This document shows, in pieces, positions 9,014 through 18,427 of a stretch of 64,000 nucleotides of DNA. How positions within the stretch are numbered: the stretch's first letter is position 1; each line of letters opens with the position of its first letter. Below the pieces are notes generated by a model that made no database searches, had not been told where the DNA came from, and was given only the letters and a program-made list of their open reading frames with translations. Made by a program: the position numbers and the translations under genes. Origin of the DNA: JBKHYJ01 sp046565505 (GTDB lineage Bacteria; Acidobacteriota; Blastocatellia; UBA7656); assembly GCA_046565505.1 (NCBI GenBank), contig JBKHYJ010000043.1, positions 70,234-134,233 of the forward strand. Direction: 5' to 3'.

Positions 9014-10012
9014 CTAGAGCGAATGTATAACGGCTTCCGTAAACTCGGTGGTCGTCGATTGCCCGCCGAGGTCGCGCGTGAGGGACCGGCCTTCCGCCAG
9101 TATTTTTTCCAGCGCCGCGCGTATCCGGTCTGCGGCCTCGCGCTCGCCGAGGTATCTGAGCATCAGAACGGCCGTCTGTATCAAGGCCGTCGGGTTAGCG
9201 ATGCCACGGCCTGCGATGCTCGGGGCGGAACCGTGCACGGCCTCAAAGACCGCGATGTCTTCGCCTATGTTTGCGCCGGGCACAACGCCCAGGCCGCCCA
9301 CCAGGCCCGCGCCGAGGTCGGAGATTATATCGCCGTAGAGATTCTCCAACAGCAAAACATCGAACTGGTTGGGGTTTATCACGAGCTGCATGCAGGCGTT
9401 ATCGACTATCAGGTCGTCCGCCCCTATCTCCGGGTAGTCCTTCGACACCTCGCGGAAGCAATTGAGAAACAATCCGTCGGACAACTTCATGATGTTCGCT
9501 TTATGAATGGCCGTGACCCTCTTCCGCCCCTCGCGCCGCGCGTACTCGAAGGCGAACTTTGCGATGCGGCGCGAGGCGCGGTCCGTTATTATCTTGAGGC
9601 TTTCGACGACGCCGGGCACCACTTCATGTTCGAGGCCGGAATAAAGGTCCTCGGTATTCTCGCGGACGACTATTAAATCGACATCTTCATAACGGGTCTT
9701 CACGCCCGGGAGCGATTTGATGGGACGGAGGTTCGCGTACAGGTCGAGCGCCTTACGCAGCCGGACGTTCGCGCTGACAAACCCCGTGCCGATGGGCGTC
9801 ATGACGGGCCCCTTCAGCGCGACCCTGGTCCGCTTGATCGAGTCGAACAGGTCTTGCGGGAGCGGGTCGCCGAACCTCGACAGCGCCTCCGCGCCGACGA
9901 CGAACGACTCCCACTCTATCTGCACGCCGGCGGCACGCAATATCGAAACGGTTGCGCCCGTGACTTCCGGCCCGATCCCGTCTCCGGGTATCAGCGTTAT
10001 CTTATGCGCCAT
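9014..10012 (-). CDS. NAD-dependent isocitrate/isopropylmalate-type dehydrogenase (likely isocitrate dehydrogenase)
   Basis: This beta-decarboxylating dehydrogenase has 332 residues. It begins ITLIPGDGIGPEV and continues with GTGFVSANVRLRKALDLYANLRP, a form typical of NAD-isocitrate dehydrogenases rather than LeuB, then VVRENTEDLYSGLEHE, TAIHKANIMKLSDGLF and FEAVHGSAPSIAGRGIANPTA. The phospho-substrate loop and the Mg-binding Asp residues (NLYGDIISDL) are present. It probably acts in the TCA cycle. No leu genes are adjacent, which also argues against LeuB. Homoisocitrate or tartrate dehydrogenase activity cannot be excluded. Confidence 0.85.
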   Translation of the reverse strand: MAHKITLIPGDGIGPEVTGATVSILRAAGVQIEWESFVVGAEALSRFGDPLPQDLFDSIKRTRVALKGPVMTPIGTGFVSANVRLRKALDLYANLRPIKSLPGVKTRYEDVDLIVVRENTEDLYSGLEHEVVPGVVESLKIITDRASRRIAKFAFEYARREGRKRVTAIHKANIMKLSDGLFLNCFREVSKDYPEIGADDLIVDNACMQLVINPNQFDVLLLENLYGDIISDLGAGLVGGLGVVPGANIGEDIAVFEAVHGSAPSIAGRGIANPTALIQTAVLMLRYLGEREAADRIRAALEKILAEGRSLTRDLGGQSTTTEFTEAVIHSL

Positions 10013-10316
10013 TCAGTTGCCTCCACACACTTAAGACCAGCGTCCGCCTAACAGGTTTCTAATCATACATGACGCCCTCGCGGCCACACAACCTGAAGGG
10101 GATTCGCGGCCCGCCGCCGGAACCGGGCCAGGCATGAGGGTCAGAACCTCCGGGCGTGGGGCATCACCTCTGGCCTCGCGCGCGGGCCCCGGCGGGCGTG
10201 AACTCTTGATTGATTGACAAAGCCATCTTCGTCTTTTAGCCTTTAGGTTGGCGTCGGCGTGACGCGGTTTTGACAGGCGGCGGGCTTTTAATTGCGACCC
10301 GCGCGAGGGCAATCGA
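10013..10316. other. Intergenic region between divergent dehydrogenase and queD
   Basis: About 300 bases of GC-rich sequence between divergently transcribed genes. It must carry both promoters, but I see no consensus -35/-10 pair, repeat or RNA gene that I would defend. Confidence 0.5.
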
Positions 10317-10694
10317 ATGTATGAAGTGATGATCGAAGAAGAGTTCTCGGCCGCGCATGCGTTGCGCGGCTACCGCGGGAAGTGCGAAAACCTGCACGGA
10401 CATAACTGGAAGGTCGAAGTCTACGTGCGCGGCGAGCGGCTCGACTCCGTCGGCATGCTGGTCGATTTTAAAGAGTTGAAAGCATCGACGCGCCGCGTGA
10501 TGCATTACCTGGACCATCAGAACCTCAACGAGCTGAAGCCATTCGACAGGGAGATGAACCCTTCGTCGGAGCACATCGCGGGCTTCATCCTGCACAAAGT
10601 AGCGGCGGAGATTAACAACGACACTGTGAAGGTCTACAAAGTCCGCGTGTGGGAGACGCCCTCGACCTGTGCGACTTATGAAGTCAATTCCTGA
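10317..10694 (+). CDS. queD: 6-carboxy-tetrahydropterin synthase QueD-like
   Basis: The 125-residue protein is in the 6-pyruvoyl-tetrahydropterin synthase family. Zinc ligands are His14 (FSAAH) and His27/His29 (NLHGHNW); the catalytic Cys23 lies in GKCENLHGH. The motif VWETPSTCATY near the C-terminus carries the pterin-anchoring Glu. QueD makes the precursor of queuosine and other 7-deazaguanines. No queC/E/F is visible nearby, so pathway membership rests on family alone. A PTPS acting in pterin salvage is the alternative. Confidence 0.88.
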   Translation: MYEVMIEEEFSAAHALRGYRGKCENLHGHNWKVEVYVRGERLDSVGMLVDFKELKASTRRVMHYLDHQNLNELKPFDREMNPSSEHIAGFILHKVAAEINNDTVKVYKVRVWETPSTCATYEVNS

Positions 10695-10844
10695 TCGGGC
10701 CCGCCGTGCCATCACACGAGCCGGCCGCCTGTCGGTCGCCGGGCAGTCATATACATCCGGCCCGCCTTTTAATATCAGCCACAAACAACCGGGCGCCGCC
10801 CGCGGGCTGCCACAAGCCAGAGGCCGCGCGCGGGCGACGAGCTT

Positions 10845-12476
10845 ATGATCTGCATCCTGCACGGCTACTTGCTCGATGGCTCGGGCAGCAACCTCTGGAC
10901 GCGGGCCGTCATCCAGTCGCTCTGCCGCGGCGGAGAAACCGTCCACCTCGTCTGCCAGGAGAATCACCCGGAACGCTTCGATTTTATCGGCGAGGCATAC
11001 CGCTATAACCTGGACGGGACTGTCGAGACTATGTTTCGGCGAGAAGTCGCTTACGCGGGCCGCTGTGTAATGCACAAGCCGCAAATCCGCGACACGCTCC
11101 CTGTCTACGTGTGGGACCACTACGAAGAATTTCCAAACGTGGTGCCGATGATCGAGCTGCCGGACGAGGCAATCGACTACTACCTGGGTAGAAACACGGA
11201 AGTAGTTATGCAGGTGGCGCGGGGGCATGCGGTCAGCGTCATGCACGCCAACCATGCGGTGCTGATGTCGGTCGTGGCCGAGCGCGTGAGCCGGTCGCTC
11301 GCCATTCCATTTGCCATAATGCCCCACGGCAGCGCCATAGAATACGCGGTCAAGAAGGACGAGCGATTCCTCCGCCTCGCCGCGGGCGCCTTTCGGGCGG
11401 CGAGCCGCATATTCGTCGTGGGGCGGGAGATGCGGGAGCGGGTCAATGCCGTGTTCGCTTCCATAGAAGGCCTGGACGCGAAGTTGACGGAGTTGAAGCT
11501 AGGCGTTGACACGGGGCTGTTCGAGCCCGTCCGAGCTGAAGACCGGCACAAGAACATCAGCAGGCTGCTGGAGTCAGTCTCCGACCTCCCCCGCGGCAAG
11601 ACGCGAGACATGTCAGACGGCATGCTCGCCCGGCTCCGAAGCGACATGACGATAGGCGACATGCGGTCAGCCATCGCCTCGGCGTCAGGCTACGTCGGCA
11701 AGCGGCCCGACGCAGACATCGAGTCGAAATTCGCGGCGGTCGATTGGAGCAGAGACAAGATTCTTCTGTTCGTGGGCCGTCTGATAGCGAGCAAGGGGCC
11801 GCAGTCAATCATAGCCGCGCTGCCGCAGATACTCGACGAGTACCCGGATTCGAGGCTGGTCGTAGTCGGACACGGCCCATTGCGGGAGGCATTAGAAGCG
11901 CTCACCTGGGCTTTGAGTCGAGGCGACAGACCACTTGTTGAAAAAATGGTCGAATGGGGGGCCGCGCTCGAAGGCCCCGGGCCGGGACAGTTCACGACCG
12001 TGCGCCGCTACTACGACGCTCTCGGCGAGGGCGGACGGTTAGACGAGTACTTTCAGAAGGCGACGCGGCACAGGTGGGAGGGCAGAGTAATCTTCACGGG
12101 GTACCTCACGCACGGCGAGCTCCGCCACCTCTTTCCCTGCTGCGACCTGGCGATATTCCCTTCGGTCGTCGCGGAGGCCGGGCCACTGGTGTTTCTCGAA
12201 GCGCTCGCTTCCGGGTGCTTCCCCCTGGGCACTTATTTCGCGGGGATGGCCGCCAGCATCGACTCGGCGGCCGAGAGCCTGCCCACGCAGGACGCGGGGT
12301 TGATGAAACTGAGCGCGGACGAATCAAAGACGGTCGCGGACATCGCCTCAAAAGCGCCGCGGGCGCTTGCGCTCGGCGGCAGGCACAAAGAAACCTTGCG
12401 GGAGGTCGCCGTCGAGAATTACGACTGGAAGAGGGTGGCGACCAATTTAGCCTCTGAGCTTCGCGTACTAATCTAG
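10845..12476 (+). CDS. GT4-type glycosyltransferase
   Basis: The 543-residue protein starts MICILHGYLLDGSGSN, the N-terminal acceptor-domain glycine loop of GT-B enzymes. Later parts include MPHGSAIEYAV, ILLFVGRLIASKGPQSIIAAL, LVVVGHGPLREALE and FPSVVAEAGPLVFLEALASGCFPLGTY. The last has the EAGPLVFLEALA (E-x7-E) nucleotide-sugar motif of GT4. An unusually long stretch of about 150 residues separates the two Rossmann halves. The acceptor sugar is unknown. It is a single gene 150 bp after queD with no glycan cluster around it, and a role in cell-surface glycan or a compatible solute is possible. Confidence 0.82.
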   Translation: MICILHGYLLDGSGSNLWTRAVIQSLCRGGETVHLVCQENHPERFDFIGEAYRYNLDGTVETMFRREVAYAGRCVMHKPQIRDTLPVYVWDHYEEFPNVVPMIELPDEAIDYYLGRNTEVVMQVARGHAVSVMHANHAVLMSVVAERVSRSLAIPFAIMPHGSAIEYAVKKDERFLRLAAGAFRAASRIFVVGREMRERVNAVFASIEGLDAKLTELKLGVDTGLFEPVRAEDRHKNISRLLESVSDLPRGKTRDMSDGMLARLRSDMTIGDMRSAIASASGYVGKRPDADIESKFAAVDWSRDKILLFVGRLIASKGPQSIIAALPQILDEYPDSRLVVVGHGPLREALEALTWALSRGDRPLVEKMVEWGAALEGPGPGQFTTVRRYYDALGEGGRLDEYFQKATRHRWEGRVIFTGYLTHGELRHLFPCCDLAIFPSVVAEAGPLVFLEALASGCFPLGTYFAGMAASIDSAAESLPTQDAGLMKLSADESKTVADIASKAPRALALGGRHKETLREVAVENYDWKRVATNLASELRVLI

Positions 12477-13028
12477 GCTAGCAGCCGGCCCCTGCCCGTA
12501 AGACCGCCAAATCCATTCCCGAGAACATGGGCATTCTAATTGTAATTCGGCTACCCAGGCCAGGCCCGAGGGCGAGAAATCGGGACCAGGTGAAATGTTT
12601 TGGGGGCGCTTACCATTACTAGAATGAATAAAGGAGCTATGGCCGGCCGGGCGGAGTTATTGTGGCTTTCAATGCCGGGACGGAAAACATGTTGACAACT
12701 ACAACGAGACAAACTAGACTCGCCGCCAGCATTTTCGCCGTTTCTCAGGAAAAGCAGCACACGAAAACGAATTGAAGTCCGACGTTGTAGTGGGCACCTT
12801 GAGCGGTGCTTACAAGGGTCTTTGTATTAACCGCCACGACAGTAGCTTGGTGGAAGGGCATTCAGCAAGGTTGTGGAATCAAGCGCGAACTCGCCCGCGT
12901 GAGCGAACCGAAGCTAAATGTTTGATTACCATTTCGTCAGGCTCCTGCTACGAAGCAACTCATTGTTAGCCCGGCCTGTAACCTGACTGAACTGTTCAGG
13001 GCGTAATAACCAGATGGAGGTCAGTACG
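12477..13028. other. Long intergenic region, possible promoter only
   Basis: About 550 bases without a supportable gene. TTGACA at 12692-12697 followed 17 bases later by TAGACT is the best promoter-like match on the + strand and could serve the small gene at 13029, but it is about 300 bases away. A tiny frame starting at an ATG with AAAGGAG upstream (around 12630) is only 18 codons long and is not called. Confidence 0.35.
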
Positions 13029-13412
13029 ATGGCGCTCGCCCCTTTTGTCGCAGCAACCCGCATCACTATCGCCCTTAAGAGTGTCACCGACGCAATAGTG
13101 GTCGGGGATTTCGACCCAGGTCAATGCATCCTTCAAATCGATGACCCCGAGAATGCTCTGGCCGGCACATTTAAGGCCCTTCATATCGAAGATTTTCAAA
13201 TGGATGGCTTCCGCGAAAATCTCGCCATACTTTGCCCGGAGATAGAGGGTGAAGTGCGAAATCCGACTACCTTCCCCCTCGCCGCTAATATGACCATCCA
13301 AGTCGCGGTGAATAGACTGGAATCTCTATTTTTGGTCGCCTTTCAGGAAGACCCCCCCAGATGGAATGGGGAATGCTTGCCGGCTGACTTGCCAGACGAA
13401 TTACAACCCTGA
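13029..13412 (+). CDS. Hypothetical 127-residue protein
   Basis: I do not recognise this protein. The start is placed at the ATG at 13029 because GGAGG lies eight bases upstream at 13016-13020; an in-frame ATG at 13014 would overlap that ribosome-binding site. The sequence is soluble and acidic, with no signal peptide, no Cys pairs and no obvious motif. The pattern of alternating hydrophobic residues (TRITIALKSVTDAIVVGDF, NMTIQVAVNRLESLFLVAF) suggests a beta-rich fold. It lies 67 bp before the secreted protein gene at 13480 on the same strand, so the two may be linked. Confidence 0.5.
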   Translation: MALAPFVAATRITIALKSVTDAIVVGDFDPGQCILQIDDPENALAGTFKALHIEDFQMDGFRENLAILCPEIEGEVRNPTTFPLAANMTIQVAVNRLESLFLVAFQEDPPRWNGECLPADLPDELQP

Positions 13413-13479
13413 CGGCCGGCGGCGGGCTAGACTCCATTAGTGGTCCAACAATCCGTTTTGAATGATTAAGGAGAGTTAG

Positions 13480-14865
13480 ATGTTTCGGTCATCTCGCAGT
13501 ATCACTTTGATTTTGCTGTTCCTTGCACTCCCGCTCATGCCGATTCGCGCGCAGGGCACGGGCCCCATTCAGGAATCTTACCTGGTATGGATGCCAAGCT
13601 CGAATGCGGCAGCCAGTCAGACCTTCGCGAGAGTCACATTCGCTAATTCTCTTTCCAAGGCACCGAGCCGCGCCCAGATCACTATAACCACAAGGCCGAG
13701 TGGCACTAGAATAGGCGTGAACGCGGCCACTTTGCTACCAGGAAACGACAAGGTTCTAGTGATAAGCTTGGACCCGGCGGTCCCCCCCCTTGCCGATGAC
13801 ACGCAAGCAGAAGTGCGCTTTGATCAACTCCCATTGTCGGTCGATCCCATTACTACACCTGTCACTTCGACAGGCGAGATTTACAATCGATCAAACATAA
13901 AATCTTTGGCCGACCTCCGGCTGAAGGAGGCGGAAGAAGCAGTAGCCCACAGCAAAACTAAAGAAGAGCGAAACATATTTGCCGGATTCAGTGCCACCGC
14001 CCCATCGGATGGGGACGCCGAAGGTAATGCCGACATCAGCCTCAACCACCAGTGGCAGGTGCCGAGCCTGTTCGCATCCCTCAGCCTAAAGAAAAGCACG
14101 GCGGACGAGGCTGACCCGAAGTATTTCAGCCTGGCCCTCGGTTACCGGAAGATATTCTCATCGCAAGCCGGGAGGTTGCGGAACATTCGTAACCTGGTGG
14201 CGGCGGCCGAGAATCAGGCCAGGCGTGACCCGGATGATTCAGCCGCGGCACAGAAAAACGGCCAGGCGATAAGTACGGAAATAAACAATCTTTCAAAGGG
14301 CTTCTTACTCAACTTCATCATCGACGCGGCCGGCCGGCTTGAGGGAGAGGCGATGAACCTCAACGTGACTAACGCCATATTCGACATGCCATTACAACTG
14401 GCATCCCGCACCAGGAGAATAGGGGGGGACGCCTTCTGGAACTTCCGCATTGTCCCTGCCGGGGTCGAATTGGGGCGCAACCTGCACAGCGAAAATGAGG
14501 TGATGGAGAAGTATTACATCGGGCGGTTTAAATTCGGCGGTGAACTGAATTTTTATTACGAAGCCAGGGATCAGGAAAACGCATTCCCCAGGCGGATTGA
14601 ATTGACCCTACAGGCGGTCGACCGTTACCTTTGGCGGGACGAGACCGCCTTCGACCAGGAAACAATGAAGGCCATCGGCATTTCCAAAGGCCACAAATCC
14701 TGGTTCCAAGGAGACCTAAACATTTTTCTGGGGGCCACCAAACAAGGTAGGTTTGGCTTCAAGGTCAGTCGGATTCGAGGGAAGCTACCGCCGACCTTCG
14801 CGGACACGAAGGCGTATACTTTCGGGTTGGTTTTCCAGTCAGCGGACGACAATTCTAATCAGTAA
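13480..14865 (+). CDS. Exported hypothetical protein (461 aa)
   Basis: It begins with a clear Sec signal peptide: Arg-containing n-region, hydrophobic ITLILLFLALPLMP, and cleavage likely after IRAQG. AAGGAG lies just before the ATG. The mature part is rich in beta-forming segments (for example INFNDLS-like and FKFGGELNFYYEARDQ), and the last part (RFGFKVSRIRGKLPPTFADTKAYTF, given here only as a region near residue 430-455) resembles the closing strands of an outer-membrane barrel. A coil segment rich in Glu/Ala/Lys is near residue 150. Function is unknown; an outer-membrane or periplasmic location is inferred. Confidence 0.6.
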   Translation: MFRSSRSITLILLFLALPLMPIRAQGTGPIQESYLVWMPSSNAAASQTFARVTFANSLSKAPSRAQITITTRPSGTRIGVNAATLLPGNDKVLVISLDPAVPPLADDTQAEVRFDQLPLSVDPITTPVTSTGEIYNRSNIKSLADLRLKEAEEAVAHSKTKEERNIFAGFSATAPSDGDAEGNADISLNHQWQVPSLFASLSLKKSTADEADPKYFSLALGYRKIFSSQAGRLRNIRNLVAAAENQARRDPDDSAAAQKNGQAISTEINNLSKGFLLNFIIDAAGRLEGEAMNLNVTNAIFDMPLQLASRTRRIGGDAFWNFRIVPAGVELGRNLHSENEVMEKYYIGRFKFGGELNFYYEARDQENAFPRRIELTLQAVDRYLWRDETAFDQETMKAIGISKGHKSWFQGDLNIFLGATKQGRFGFKVSRIRGKLPPTFADTKAYTFGLVFQSADDNSNQ

Positions 14866-15148
14866 GAGATCGTGCCCGGGAATTTCCGATTTTCCGATTT
14901 GTAACATCTCCGACCCTGTGTTAGCTAGACAGAAAATATCACCTAGCTTCTGAGGCTGTATAAAACCGACCCCCAGTCAGTTTCATACAGTCTAGAGCTT
15001 AAAGGCTCGAATGCCATCTTTTAAGACGCGAAAGCCTGCCCGCCGAGGGAATACGGGAAGTTGTTTGTATAGCTACTAAGCCCGGCCGATCAGGCATTCA
15101 CAGCCATACAAGTTTTCTATTCCGCTCCAGCTCGCTTCGGAGGAGATC

Positions 15149-18100
15149 ATGGCAAAAACAGTGACCGCGGAATCCGAGTCGCTTCCACTCTACCAGGCCC
15201 TGGAGGAAGAGTACATCACCCTCCACGGCGTGCTGCCCGACGAGTACTATCAAACGCCGCCCGACCAGCGCCTGAATGCGATCTACGATAAGATTCACGC
15301 GCTAGAAAAGAAACGCGCGGCGATTTGCATATCCGGGGGCGGCATCCGCAGCGCCACCTTCGCGCTCGGCGTGCTCCAGGGGCTCGCGCGGCGGGGGCTG
15401 CTCGACAATTTCGATTTCCTCTCGACGGTCTCGGGCGGCGGCTACGTGGGGAGCTGGCTCTCCGCGTGGATACACCGAAACAGGCGCGGGCCCGGCGGTG
15501 TCGTAGAGGAGCTGTATGGCAGGGACGTGGCCCCGGGCAAGCCCGAGGCCAACCCCATCCGCCACCTGCGCGCGTACAGCAATTACCTGAGTCCGAAGCT
15601 GGGGCTGCTGTCGGCCGACACATGGACGCTGGCGGCGATCATCTTCCGCAACCTGCTCCTCAACTGGACGGTTCTCATCCCGCTGCTGGCCGCCGCGCTG
15701 ATGGTCCCCAGGCTATGCGTGTCGGTGTTGCGCCTGGACTTCGCCGAGCCTAACAGAAGCAGGCTGCTGACGGCGCTGTTATTGGGCGCCTTCGCCGCCG
15801 GCGTGATAGCCGTCACCTACATGGGCATACTGCGGCCCAGCCTCAAGAAATACCTGTCGGAGAGGTATCGCTTCCACGCGAGCCAGATCGGGTTCCTGCT
15901 GTGGTGTATGCTCCCGACCTTCTGCCTGGCGCTTTTCCTGAGCACCTACTGGGGCTGGCTCCGCAACTCGGGCGTGCCTATCGAGCAGCAGGTGTCGCCG
16001 GTATTCAAGCTCCACATAGAGTACCCCTGGCCTTTCTTCCTGTTCGGGCTGGTGCTCCACGCCTTCGCGTGGGCGCTGTTCTCGCTTTGGGTGAGGAGAT
16101 TCAAGTTCGCCGAGTTCGCCGTGTCCGTGCTGGTCGGTTTCACGGGGGGGGTCTTATTGTGGTTCGCGGCGACACGCGTCTTCCCTTTCGACAACCGCCT
16201 GACGGTCCCGGTCACGGAATACTTCGTCTGTTTCGCGCTGCCGCTGATACTAGGGCTGCTGCTGCTCGCCGTGACCCTGTTCGTGGGGCTTGGCAGCCGC
16301 TTCACGGAAGACGACGACAGGGAGTGGCTGGCGCGCTACTCCGCCTGGGTCCTGATCGTGAGCCTGGGGTGGGCGATCATCAGCTTCATAGTAATATTCG
16401 GGCCCGAGGCTTTGATGTGGGTCGGCGCCGAGACTAGAATCGCCATCGCGGCGATGGGGGGCGTGTCCGGCGTCGTCACCGTGGTGCTCGGCCGCAGCGC
16501 GCACACGGCCGCCAGCAAGAAGCAGGAAGCTGAAGGCAACCAATCCCCCATGAGGAATTTAATACTCTCGCTGGCCGCCCCGCTGTTCATAGTGATCTTC
16601 CTCATCATGCTGTCGCTCGGCGTCAGCGCCATCATATTCGCGTCGAAGGAAGCTTTGGCGGCGAACCTGCTCGGGGTAGACTGGCACGCGGGCGCGCTGC
16701 CCGACACGTTCAGCCCGCTCGAACTGGTCCACAACACGTCGAACCGCATCGGGTTCGCGCTGTTCGGCCTGATCGCGCTCGTCGGCTTCCTGATGGCGTT
16801 CAGCATCAACATAAACAAGTTCTCCCTTCATTCGATGTACCGCAACCGTTTGATAAGGGCCTACCTGGGGGCTTCCCAGGAGAAGCGGCGCGCGAACCCG
16901 TTCACGGGCTTCGACCCGGCCGATAATATTCAGATGCATGAGCTGCGGCCGGAGCTATTCCATGCGAGCAGTTTCACGGACCCCGCCAGATTCATCGACA
17001 AGCTGCGGGACCCTACGAACGCCTTCTCCGAAGCCCTCAAGAAGCTCTTCACCCCGGAGACGCGACGGGCCTTGAACGGCCACGGCAAACCCGGGCTCTC
17101 GCTCGACGACCTGATAAGGGAAATGAACAGAGTCGTAGACGGCGAGCCGCTATACGACACCGACATCTACGAAGACCTGAGTCTGGACGCGGATACGCGG
17201 ACCCTTCTGAAGCAGAATCCCGCCGGCAACACCCTGACGACTCTCAACCGCCTGCTTCTGGAGCAGGCGTACCCGGGCGAGATAAGACCGTTCAGGGAAT
17301 ACAAGCCCATGCACGTCATCAACATGGCTTTGAACCTCGTCGGGGGCGACAACCTGGCCTGGCAGCAGAGGAAGGCCGAATCGTTCACTTCCTCGCCGCT
17401 CCACAGCGGCAGCTATTGCATCAACACCTCGGAGAGGGCCGGGTGCGGCAGCTACAGAAGCTCTAAGGAGTATGGCGGGAACGATGGGATTTCCCTCGGC
17501 ACGGCCGTCGCCATCTCCGGGGCCGCCGTGAGCCCGAATATGGGTTACCACTCCTCGGCTGCCATCACGTTCCTGCTGACGCTTTTCAACGCCCGGCTGG
17601 GGTGGTGGCTCGGCAACCCCGGCAAGACAGGGGATAAGACTTACCGCCGGTCCCACCCGCTGTTCTCTATCAAGCCTTTGCTGGCCGAAGCCTTCGGCCT
17701 GACGGATGACAAGAACAAGTACGTCTATCTTTCGGATGGGGGCCACTTCGAGAACCTGGCGATTTACGAGATGGTCATGCGCAGATGCCACTACATCGTC
17801 GTCAGCGACGGGAGCCAGGACCCTGACTACCAGTTCGACGACCTCGGCGCGGCCCTGCGAAAGATTCGCATCGACCTCGGCGTGCCCATCGTAATCGAGA
17901 AGATCCTCATCTACTCCAAGAAACAAGACAAAGAGAGTAAGTTCTGCGCCATTGGCAAGATCCGCTACTGCGACGTGGACGGGGGCGGCGAAGAAAAGAA
18001 CGGCACTCTCATCTACATCAAGCCGGCCATCGGCGGTAAAGAGCCCGCCGACGTTTACAACTATGCCCAGACGAGCAAGTTGTTCCCGCACGAACCCACG

Positions 18101-18379
18101 GCCGACCAGTACTTCAGCGAGTCGCAGTTCGAGAGCTACCGCATGCTGGGCTATCATGCGGTCGAGCAGATATGCGAGCGATGGCCGGGCGGCGACCTGA
18201 AGAGCTGGGCGCACCACATCCGCACGGTCTACTTGCAGCCGCCATCCACGGGCCCCACGGCGTCGCCTTCGGCCGGGCCATCAACACTGACCGCGTCGAT
18301 GCTGCCCACGGCGCTGCTAGGCGGGCCGGAACCTGCCGGGGCGGCAGGGCCGCCATTCGTGAATAAAGCGGGAGGGTAG
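15149..18379 (+). CDS. Very large patatin-like phospholipase with about ten membrane segments
   Basis: The 1076-residue protein is a patatin split by a membrane domain. The oxyanion-hole motif ISGGGIRSA is at residues 61-69. The nucleophile loop reads STVSGGGY, with Ser95 the likely nucleophile; this departs from the usual GxSxG by having Val before Ser and no Gly at the first position. The catalytic Asp is in the DGG motif at residues 863-865 (SDGGHFENLAIYEM). Between about residues 165 and 560 there are about ten hydrophobic helices. It has a good ribosome-binding site (GGAGGAG) before ATG 15149. It probably hydrolyses lipids at the inner membrane. The C-terminal 50 residues are Pro/Ala/Thr-rich and low complexity. 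Confidence 0.85.
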   Translation: MAKTVTAESESLPLYQALEEEYITLHGVLPDEYYQTPPDQRLNAIYDKIHALEKKRAAICISGGGIRSATFALGVLQGLARRGLLDNFDFLSTVSGGGYVGSWLSAWIHRNRRGPGGVVEELYGRDVAPGKPEANPIRHLRAYSNYLSPKLGLLSADTWTLAAIIFRNLLLNWTVLIPLLAAALMVPRLCVSVLRLDFAEPNRSRLLTALLLGAFAAGVIAVTYMGILRPSLKKYLSERYRFHASQIGFLLWCMLPTFCLALFLSTYWGWLRNSGVPIEQQVSPVFKLHIEYPWPFFLFGLVLHAFAWALFSLWVRRFKFAEFAVSVLVGFTGGVLLWFAATRVFPFDNRLTVPVTEYFVCFALPLILGLLLLAVTLFVGLGSRFTEDDDREWLARYSAWVLIVSLGWAIISFIVIFGPEALMWVGAETRIAIAAMGGVSGVVTVVLGRSAHTAASKKQEAEGNQSPMRNLILSLAAPLFIVIFLIMLSLGVSAIIFASKEALAANLLGVDWHAGALPDTFSPLELVHNTSNRIGFALFGLIALVGFLMAFSININKFSLHSMYRNRLIRAYLGASQEKRRANPFTGFDPADNIQMHELRPELFHASSFTDPARFIDKLRDPTNAFSEALKKLFTPETRRALNGHGKPGLSLDDLIREMNRVVDGEPLYDTDIYEDLSLDADTRTLLKQNPAGNTLTTLNRLLLEQAYPGEIRPFREYKPMHVINMALNLVGGDNLAWQQRKAESFTSSPLHSGSYCINTSERAGCGSYRSSKEYGGNDGISLGTAVAISGAAVSPNMGYHSSAAITFLLTLFNARLGWWLGNPGKTGDKTYRRSHPLFSIKPLLAEAFGLTDDKNKYVYLSDGGHFENLAIYEMVMRRCHYIVVSDGSQDPDYQFDDLGAALRKIRIDLGVPIVIEKILIYSKKQDKESKFCAIGKIRYCDVDGGGEEKNGTLIYIKPAIGGKEPADVYNYAQTSKLFPHEPTADQYFSESQFESYRMLGYHAVEQICERWPGGDLKSWAHHIRTVYLQPPSTGPTASPSAGPSTLTASMLPTALLGGPEPAGAAGPPFVNKAGG

Positions 18380-18427
18380 GTATAGAAGCCTCGCTCGCGG
18401 CGCCTTTCCTTCCGCTCTGACGCCCGC

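Noticed and set aside
10236..11327. Long minus-strand open frame antisense to queD and the GT4 gene
   Set aside because: Its codons mirror the high-GC coding strand of two clear genes; it has no domain, and antisense open frames are expected in such DNA.
12692..12720. TTGACA/TAGACT promoter-like pair
   Set aside because: Fair match but about 300 bases from the next gene; kept only as a remark.
17150..18217. 355-codon minus-strand frame opposite the patatin C-terminus
   Set aside because: The + strand has the DGG catalytic motif in a conserved frame; the minus frame reads as a typical Ala/Arg/Val-rich shadow.
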